Below, piece after piece: positions 54,556 to 61,262 of a stretch of 64,000 nucleotides of DNA. A model generated the notes under the pieces. The model was given only the letters and a program-made list of their open reading frames with translations, had not been told where the DNA came from and did not search any database. Each line of letters starts with the position of its first letter. The first letter of the stretch is position 1. Position numbers and translations under genes: made by a program. The stretch comes from Streptomyces sp. TLI_105 (GTDB lineage Bacteria; Actinomycetota; Actinomycetes; Streptomycetales; Streptomycetaceae). The stretch spans positions 7,944,001 to 8,008,000 of the forward strand of contig NZ_FNSM01000001.1 of assembly GCF_900105415.1 (NCBI RefSeq), in the 5' to 3' direction.

Positions 54556-55235
54556 TCAGGAGACCTTCAGGGCTCCGGTGTCATGGGCGATGCGACCGCC
54601 TACGACGGTGGCCCCCACGGTCAGCTCTCCGATGCGGTCGGCGGGCACGCCAAGGAGGTCGTCGCTCAGGACTGTGAAGTCGGCGAGCATGCCCCCGGCG
54701 AGAGTGCCCCTGACCCGCTCCTCGTGCACCGCGTACGCCGAACCGACCGTGTCGCGTACAGCGCCTCCCGGGCCGTCACCGCCTCGTCCGGACCGATCGG
54801 CGCGCCCGAGGCCGTACGCCGGTTCACCATGTCGTGGATGCTCAGTAGCGGGTCGGAGGCGACCACGGGCGCGTCCGAGGAGCCGGGCAGCACCACGCCG
54901 GCGTCCAGGAACGACCGCATCCGGTAGGCGAGTTTCCCTCGTTCGGGGCCCAGCGCGGCCAGCAGCCCGTCACCCGTCTCCGACAGGAACCGGCCCTGCG
55001 GTACGGGGATCAGGCCGAGCTCCGCGATCCGGGCGACCTGCGCGTCGCTCGCCACGTCCGCTTGCTCGATCCGGTGGCGCACGTCGACGCGCGGATGCGA
55101 CCGGCCCGCTTCCTCGTAGGCCTCCAGGACGGCGTTCAGGGCCGCGTCGCCGATCGCGTGCGTGGCGACCTGCCAGCCGCAGCGGTGCGCCTCGACGATG
55201 TACCGGCGCAGCTGCTCGCGCTCGAAGGCGAGCAG
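54556..55235 (-). pseudogene. YtcJ-like amidohydrolase, 5'-truncated and frameshifted
   Basis: Minus strand: LRRYIVEAHRCGWQVATHAIGDAALNAVL, VDVRHRIEQADVASDAQ, GVVLPGSSDAPVVASDPLLSI and, after a frame change near 54760, VGSAYAVHEERVRGTLAGGML then VPADRIGELTVGATVVGGR. These are the C-terminal third of a YtcJ-like metal-dependent amidohydrolase. The first 300 or so residues, including the metal-binding HxH motif, are absent. The break at about 55235 coincides with the beginning of a headless LysR gene on the other strand. Confidence 0.75.
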
Positions 55236-55910
55236 GCCGCCGAGACGATGGCGGCCGCCGGCCGGGACGAGCCCGTGGCGCTCACGGTCGTCGCGTCGCC
55301 CACCACGGTCGCGCACCTTCTGGCGCCCTTCATGGCAGGCGGGGGCCCCGAGGGTCCCGCGCTCCGCGACGCCCTCCAGGAGGAGCCCAGCAGGGTCTTC
55401 GACACCTTGTTGCGCAGCGACGCCGACCTGGGCATCTCCACCATCCCGGCCCCGGCCCCGCTGGAGTCGGCCCTCCTGGGGCGCTCGCCGGTCCTCGCCC
55501 AGGTGCCCCGCGGCCACCCCTGGAGCGGGCGCACCGAGATCACCCTCGCCGAGCTGGTCACCGAACCGCTGATCCTGATGAGCCGCACCAACATGAGCCG
55601 GCTGGTCGTCGACGAGACCGTCGCCCGGGCGGGCCTCACCCTCACGGCTGTCACCGAGACCGGTTCCTCGGCCTTCGCCCAGGCACCCGCCGCCGCCGGC
55701 CGCGGCGTCTGCCTGGTCACCGACGAGACCCGCTTCGGCCTCGCCGAACTGACCGTGCGCACGCCCGAGGGTCTGCTGACCGTCCCCTTGTACGCGGGAT
55801 GGGACCCCGACCACTACGCCCGCTCGGCCATCCGGGACCTCGTCGAGGGGCTGCGCGCCTACTGCGACCACCACGCGCAGCGCTACGCGGGGCCGGACGC
55901 GCAGCGGTGA
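55236..55910 (+). pseudogene. LysR-family regulator lacking its DNA-binding domain
   Basis: Residues read EPVALTVVASPTTVAHLLAPFMAGG, ADLGISTIPAPAPLESALLG, AQVPRGHPWSGRTEITLAELVTEPLILMSR and GRGVCLVTDETRFGL, the complete co-inducer-binding domain of a LysR regulator. The N-terminal HTH and linker (about 85 residues) are missing. The frame runs on upstream but into the antisense of the amidohydrolase relic. Expression or function is unlikely. Confidence 0.7.
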
Positions 55911-56009
55911 CGGGGACGTCGGTTCCCGGTTCCCCTGCGCGCCCTCTGGCGAGATCCCGGCCGAATGGAGGCGGACCCGGGCGCCGAGGCCTTGGCGCCC
56001 GCCAAGGAG

Positions 56010-56337
56010 CCGGCCACCGCCCCGCTCCGTGCTCCGCTGCTTTCGGCGGGACACGACGAGGACGGCCGACGCGTCCGCGCGGCCGTGGACGACTTCCCCA
56101 CCGGACTCGGTGGCGCCGGCATCAGCCTGGAGCGGTGGGTCGTCGACGGGCGGCTGGATGCGGCCTGCCCCATGCCGGCCTCGCCCCGCCGCGCGGGCCT
56201 GGGCGTCTCCGCCGTGGCGGCCCGCTCCGGATTCACCGCCCCAGCCACCTTGCCGCCGTTTCCGGGCCGCGTGCGGTGTCACCCCGGGCGAGTGGCGTCG
56301 CCGTCGAAGGGGCGTACGCCGCGGAGGCCGCCCCTGA
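56010..56337 (+). pseudogene. AraC-type HTH relic, frameshifted
   Basis: GAGISLERWVVDGRLDAACP, VSAVAARSGFTAPATLPPF in one frame and FRAACGVTPGEWRRRRRGVRRG in another recall the double-HTH end of AraC regulators (SLERWIRDRRLEAC, VAARWGF, AYGVTPGEWRR). At least one frameshift and loss of the N-terminal domain. It ends shortly before an imperfect hairpin at 56381-56424. Confidence 0.6.
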
Positions 56338-56466
56338 CCCGCAGGAGCGGGCGCCCTCGAAATGCCGCCTCAGCTGCTCCAGGTACGGCCCGTACGGTCC
56401 GTGCGGGCGGTACGGCCCGTACCTGTCGATCGGCGGAACGGAGCAACGCCCCCCGTTCCTCGTCCG

Positions 56467-58515
56467 TCAGCAGCTCAGCTTCGCGTCCGCCCAGTCGGCG
56501 TGGTCGTAACCGATGCCGTCCCCGCCGTCGGTGACCACCAGGTGCACGGTCCGCGCACCCGCGATGTCGGCCTTGAGCGGCTGTGCGGGAGCGTCGTTCG
56601 TGAGGACGCCGGTCGACGCGGCCTTCCGGCCGTCGGCCCAGATCTCGAAGGCGACCGTTCCGTGGGCGCCGGACTCGTCGTCGAGGCCGACCCGGGCGCT
56701 CACGGTCGTACAGGCGCTGCCGGTGTAGAACTCGACGTCGCTGTGGGCGTGCGCTCCGAGCCCCTTGGCGAAGACCGTGCCGCCGATGGTGAGCGGGCCG
56801 CTGTCACCGGCCTGGTTCTCGCCGTTGGCGGCGTCGCGTTCCACCGGTCCCCAGCCGTTGGCGGCCGCGAGCCAGGGTAGGTCGCTCAGGTACGACGTCC
56901 CGGCGGGCGGTGCGACCACCACATGGGTCCGGACGGGCAGTACGGACCGCGCGGTGACGCCCAGCGGCGAGCGGTAGTCCGCGGTCAGCGTGAGGGCGTA
57001 CGCCCCGGTGGGCGTGCCCGCCGGCGCCGTGAGCCGCCACGTGGTCGCCAGCGAGGCACCCGTCGGAACCGTACCGTCGGTGTGGGGCGTGGCTGCCTCG
57101 ATCCGCCAGCCGGCCGGACCGGTGAGCGCCACGGAGAGGTCCCGCGCGGGGGTACGGCCGAGGTCGGTGACCGTGGTGGTCAACTCCGTGGTCTTGCCGG
57201 CTTCAAGGAGCGGAGCGGCTTCGAGAGCGGTTTCGACCGCCGGCGGGTACGACGCCCACGTGTCGTCGACGGAGAGGCGCAGCATCACCGTGCCGTGGGC
57301 GGGAACAGTCGCGGAGACGGTGCCGGCGGTGTTGGTGGTGGTGTGCTGCCACAGGTCGCGCACGGTGTAGGCGTCGGCGTCCGGCAGGCCTGCCGCGCGC
57401 GCCGTGGTGCCGATGCGCTGGGCGGACCCCGTCTCGTTGAACAGGGCCACGGCGCGACTGCCGTCCGCGAGTTCCTTGACGACGACCCAGCGGCCCGACG
57501 AAGAGGACACGACGGTGCCCTGCTTGCCGAGCGGGTCCTGGTCGACGGCGATGACCTCCCGGTTGGCGAGGATCTCGAAGGCGGCCGGGGTGGCCTTGCG
57601 CAGGTCGGACCCTATGAGCAGCGGTGAGGCCATCATCGACCACATCGAGAAGTGGGAGCGGTACTCGGTGTCCGTCATGCCGCCGTTGCCGACCTCCAGC
57701 ATGTCGGGGTCGTTCCAGCGGCCGGGGCCCGCGTACCGCGAGAGCGGCAGGTTCTGCTTCATGATCGACAGCATGCTGCCCCAGCTGTCGTTGATGTCGT
57801 AGGTGGTGCGCCAGAGCTGGCCCACGTCGCCGGCCCACTCCCAGGGCTTGTTCTCGCCCCACTCGCAGATGCTGTAGACGATCGGCCGGCCGGTGGCCCT
57901 GAGGGCGTCGCGCATCGTGATGTAGCGCCCCTTGGCGTCCACGCCTTGGTTGTTGCAGTTGTCGTACTTCAGGTAGTCGACGCCCCAGTCGGCGAACTGC
58001 CGTGCGTCGCTGTACTCGTGGCCCAGCGCGCCGGGGAAGCCGCTGCCGTCGCAGGTCCTGGTGCCGGCGCTGGTGTATAGGCCGAACTTCAGCCCCTTGG
58101 AATGGACGTAGTCGGCGACGGCCTTGATGCCTTGGGGGAAACGGGCCGGGTCGGGCACCAGCTTGCCGTCGGCGTCGCGCTCGGGCAGTGCCCAGCAGTC
58201 GTCGATGTTGACGTACCGGTATCCGGCGTCCTTGAGGCCCCTCTCGACGAATATGTCGGCGATCCCCTTGACCATGGTCTCGTTGAACTCGGCACGGCAG
58301 TGGGTGGAGTTCCAGTTGTTGAAGCCCATGGGCGGGGTGAGGGCGAGTCCGTCGCCCGTCACGGAGGCGGCGGGGACCGGGGCTGGGCCTGGGGCGGCAG
58401 TCGTGGCGTCGGCGGTGGCCGGCGCGGCGAGCCCTGCGGCCCCCAGCAGTGTGACGGCGGCCAGTGCCGTCAGGGCCCCTCGGGCCCTGGTGGTGCGGGT
58501 GGGTAGACGGCGCAT
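56467..58515 (-). CDS. Exported GH27 alpha-galactosidase with NPCBM domain
   Basis: 682 residues. Signal peptide at the N-terminus (ALTALAAVTLLGAAGLAAPATA). GH27 barrel about 55-330: LTPPMGFNNWNSTHC, YRYVNIDDCWALPERD, YLKYDNC with nucleophile Asp185, and GRWNDPDMLEVGNGGM with the acid/base Asp near 269-271. A beta-sandwich follows, then a fold of about 80 residues with Ig-like character and a C-terminal NPCBM/NEW2 domain (GGTVFAKGLGAHAHSDVEFYT). It releases terminal alpha-galactose outside the cell. ATG at 58515. It is alone on its transcript, with upstream promoter in 58516-58850. Confidence 0.92.
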   Translation of the reverse strand: MRRLPTRTTRARGALTALAAVTLLGAAGLAAPATADATTAAPGPAPVPAASVTGDGLALTPPMGFNNWNSTHCRAEFNETMVKGIADIFVERGLKDAGYRYVNIDDCWALPERDADGKLVPDPARFPQGIKAVADYVHSKGLKFGLYTSAGTRTCDGSGFPGALGHEYSDARQFADWGVDYLKYDNCNNQGVDAKGRYITMRDALRATGRPIVYSICEWGENKPWEWAGDVGQLWRTTYDINDSWGSMLSIMKQNLPLSRYAGPGRWNDPDMLEVGNGGMTDTEYRSHFSMWSMMASPLLIGSDLRKATPAAFEILANREVIAVDQDPLGKQGTVVSSSSGRWVVVKELADGSRAVALFNETGSAQRIGTTARAAGLPDADAYTVRDLWQHTTTNTAGTVSATVPAHGTVMLRLSVDDTWASYPPAVETALEAAPLLEAGKTTELTTTVTDLGRTPARDLSVALTGPAGWRIEAATPHTDGTVPTGASLATTWRLTAPAGTPTGAYALTLTADYRSPLGVTARSVLPVRTHVVVAPPAGTSYLSDLPWLAAANGWGPVERDAANGENQAGDSGPLTIGGTVFAKGLGAHAHSDVEFYTGSACTTVSARVGLDDESGAHGTVAFEIWADGRKAASTGVLTNDAPAQPLKADIAGARTVHLVVTDGGDGIGYDHADWADAKLSC

Positions 58516-58850
58516 TGTTGCGTTCCTCCGTGCTCCTCGCGTGATGAACGGTCATGCCGACGTCATGGCGCGCTTACGGTAGAGCTTGTGTGACTCTGTT
58601 GGAAGAGGGTGGCGGTAGTTAGTCGAGAATGAGCCAAACCCCTGGATGGGCGGCGCAGTTGACTGTGGCAATGGGGTCGAGTGTTTGGCTATGTTGAATT
58701 GAGGCGCGGGCTGGGGCACGAGGGAAGCGCCCGGTTAGACCGACGTCGCGAGGTGTCGCGACACGCGACTCAAACCTTCAGGGCGGCGGCACATCGTCCG
58801 CCCTCTCCGTCCTCCGCCTGCTGCTCCGTCGATCTGAATCTGAAGACGTG
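58516..58850. promoter_or_regulatory. Upstream region of GH27 with AGCCAAAC/GTTTGGCT inverted repeat
   Basis: AGCCAAAC at 58632-58639 and GTTTGGCT at 58683-58690 face each other across 43 bp in a fairly A/T-rich stretch (GTTTGGCTATGTTGAATTG). This may be the promoter/operator of the GH27 gene. No gene recognised here. Confidence 0.4.
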
Positions 58851-58854
58851 GGAG

Positions 58855-59095
58855 TTCCGCAGGCGAACCGCCGGACCCGCAGCCGGAGGGCGACATTTCG
58901 TCCGGCGCCCGGCACATCAGGGGGAACGCGCAGGCAGGAGCCACGAACCCGGTTCGACCAGACCCCGCAAACCGGGCACAGGGCACCGCCCCGTAGTGAG
59001 CGCGCGTCGACGCGCACCCGCTCCGCGCGCACGTTCACGGACAGCACCGCGACGTCCGTGACCGACGGGAACGATTGCTCCTTCAGCAGCTCCTT
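58855..59095 (-). mobile_element. ISL3-family transposase N-terminal relic
   Basis: KELLKEQSFPSVTDVAVLSV, RAERVRVDARSLRGGALCPVCGVWSNRVRGS and LRVPPDVPGAGRNVALRLRVRRFAC resemble the zinc-ribbon N-terminus of ISL3 transposases. It ends at FACGTPT where the family continues with a third Cys motif. Surrounding 59096-59348 shows no further gene. Confidence 0.7.
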
Positions 59096-59348
59096 CAGTC
59101 GGCGCGGGCTTCTTCCGCGGTCCGACCGCCGGTCCGACGACCGCCCCCAGAGCTCAGCTTCTGTCGAGCTGCGCAGGCCGGTTCGTTCCTGCCTCGGAAT
59201 GGCCCGGATCTTGGCCGATCCGCCGAGGCGCGGTCGGGTGCTCCCGTGCGCCCGCGGGTCGAGGGCATCCCGCGTACGGCCGTTCTCGGGACGATGCCCG
59301 TGGCCGGAAGGACCGGCCCTTCGCGGTAGGTCCGGGATGCGGGACGCG

Positions 59349-61151
59349 TCAGTACCGGGGTGCCGGCGCCACCGGTCCGAGGTCGGGCTGGTCACGGAGT
59401 TCGACGGTGAGGGGCCGGGCGGGGCCGGCGAGGTCCAGGACCAGGATCTCGTTCGTGCCCGCGTGCCACAGGGGTGCCGGGGCGTAGAGGGTGCGCTGGG
59501 GGCCCTGTTCGGTGCGCAGGCGGCCGAGCAGGAAGCCGTTGAGCCAGACCAGGGTGCGGTGGCTGTCGGGGACGGCGAGGAAGGCGTCGGCCGGCTGCGG
59601 CAGGTCGACCGTGGCGCGGTGGAAGACGGGGCCGTCGGCGGTTACCGCGGCGGGGGGCGTGGACAGTGCGGCCAGGTCGTCGAGGGGGAGCACGCGGACG
59701 TCCCAGCCGAACAGGTGCTGGTGGTCCAGCCGCACGCCCGCGATCAGGCCCTTGCGGTCGGCCAGGTGGGGACCGTAGTTGACCCGTCCGAAGGGCTCGA
59801 CGAGGATCTCCAGTTCCGCACCGCCCTCGGGGACGTCCAGCACGACGGTCGGGTTCGGGTCGTCGCGTTCGAGCACGCCGGCCAGGCGCCCGTCGAGGAA
59901 GACCTGGGCCAGGTCCCGGACGCCGTCGACGGTCAGTGTGGCGGGGCCGCCGGGTCCGGTGACACGGTGGCGGTAATGGACGAGCCCGCGGTGGTGGCCG
60001 AGCTTCTCCATCGGTTCGGGTACGGGACGGTGCGAGGGTGTGGACAGCTGGTCCAGGCTGTCGCGCAGGGCCGCGACCGGGGTGGCGGGGACCGTCTGCG
60101 GGGCGACCCTCGGAAGCTGGGCGGGCAGTTCCCTGTCCGGCAGCTTCACATGGCGGCCGATGACTTCGCGGAAGGCGTGGAACTTCTCGGTCAGCTCGCC
60201 GGCCTCGCCGATCGGCGCGTCGTAGTCGTAGCTGGTGATCGTGGGCATGTAGCCCGGCTCGGACAGGGTCTTGCCGGTGTGGTTGGCCCCCGCCCACCAG
60301 CCGAAGTTGGTCCCGCCGTGGCCCATGTAGATGTTGACCGAACCCCCGGCGGAGAGGATCCCGTCGAGCGCCTCGGCTGCGTCGGCGGCGTCCCGGACGT
60401 GGTGGGGGTCGCCGAAGTGGTCGAACCAGCCGTTCCAGAACTCCATGCAGACCAGCGGGGTGTCAGGCCGGAACGTGGTGAGGGCGGCGAAGGCCTCGTC
60501 GGGGCGCGAACCGAAGTTGGCGGTGGCCAGCACCCCGGGAAGGGTGCCGCCGGCGAGCATGCGTGCCTCGGGACCGTCGGACGTGAACAGCAGGCAGTCG
60601 ATTCCCCGAGCGAGAAGGCCGGCCTTCAGGTGCTCCAGGTAGGCCGCGTCGTTGCCGTAGCTGCCGTATTCGTTCTCGACCTGTACGGCGACGATCGGGC
60701 CGCCGCGTGACGTCTGGAGCTCGGCGAGCACGGGGATCAGCTGGTCGAACCACTGGTCCACGGCGGCCAGGTAGGCGGGATCCGAGGTGCGCAGCCGCAT
60801 CGATTCGTCCGCGAGCAGCCAGGCCGGGAGTCCCCCGAGGTCCCATTCGGCGCAGATGTACGGACCGGGGCGGGCGATCACGTCGAGGCCGAGCGCGTCG
60901 GCCTCGCGGATGAACCCGGCGACGTCGTGCCAGCCGCCGAAGCGGGCCGGGCCGGGGGTGGGCTGGTGGAAGTTCCAGGCGATGTAGAGCTCGACGGTGT
61001 TGCAGCCCATGGCCTGCAGACGCTGGAGCCGATCGCGCCAGAGCCCGGGGTGGATGCGGAAGTAGTGCACGGCGGCGGAGACCACGCGGTGCTCGTGGCC
61101 GCCGCGCAGGAAGCGGTGGCCGTCGACGGTCAGGGGAGGGCGGGTGTTCAT
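59349..61151 (-). CDS. GH35 beta-galactosidase
   Basis: 600 residues, no signal peptide, so likely cytoplasmic. Barrel 1-330 with VSAAVHYFRIHPGLWRDRLQRLQAMGCNTVELYIAWN at the start, RPGPYICAEWDLGGLP, acid/base Glu161 in VQVENEYG and nucleophile Glu237 in CMEFWNGW. GHGGTNFGWWAGAN is a substrate-contacting loop. The C-terminal half contains the usual beta-galactosidase jelly-roll domains (YRHRVTGPGG, LAALSTPPAAVTADG). It cleaves beta-1,3/1,4-linked galactose from imported or released oligosaccharides. ATG 61151, 111 bp from the end of the GH101-type gene upstream, and in the same orientation. Confidence 0.93.
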   Translation of the reverse strand: MNTRPPLTVDGHRFLRGGHEHRVVSAAVHYFRIHPGLWRDRLQRLQAMGCNTVELYIAWNFHQPTPGPARFGGWHDVAGFIREADALGLDVIARPGPYICAEWDLGGLPAWLLADESMRLRTSDPAYLAAVDQWFDQLIPVLAELQTSRGGPIVAVQVENEYGSYGNDAAYLEHLKAGLLARGIDCLLFTSDGPEARMLAGGTLPGVLATANFGSRPDEAFAALTTFRPDTPLVCMEFWNGWFDHFGDPHHVRDAADAAEALDGILSAGGSVNIYMGHGGTNFGWWAGANHTGKTLSEPGYMPTITSYDYDAPIGEAGELTEKFHAFREVIGRHVKLPDRELPAQLPRVAPQTVPATPVAALRDSLDQLSTPSHRPVPEPMEKLGHHRGLVHYRHRVTGPGGPATLTVDGVRDLAQVFLDGRLAGVLERDDPNPTVVLDVPEGGAELEILVEPFGRVNYGPHLADRKGLIAGVRLDHQHLFGWDVRVLPLDDLAALSTPPAAVTADGPVFHRATVDLPQPADAFLAVPDSHRTLVWLNGFLLGRLRTEQGPQRTLYAPAPLWHAGTNEILVLDLAGPARPLTVELRDQPDLGPVAPAPRY

Positions 61152-61216
61152 GAGGGGTGCTTTCGGTCGTGGTCATGGGCGTGGGGTGCCGGGCACAGCC
61201 AGACGGGTGGCAGTGC

Positions 61217-61256
61217 CCGGCACCCTGTCGGTCACACGTGTGTCAGCGGGTGCCGG
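61217..61256 (-). terminator. Hairpin between GH101-type and GH35 genes
   Basis: CCGGCACCC (61217-61225) and GGGTGCCGG (61248-61256) form a 9-bp stem; the loop contains the palindrome CACACGTGTG (61233-61242). It may end or attenuate transcription from the upstream glycosidase gene, or the CACACGTGTG may be an operator. Confidence 0.45.
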
Positions 61257-61262
61257 CGTCCG

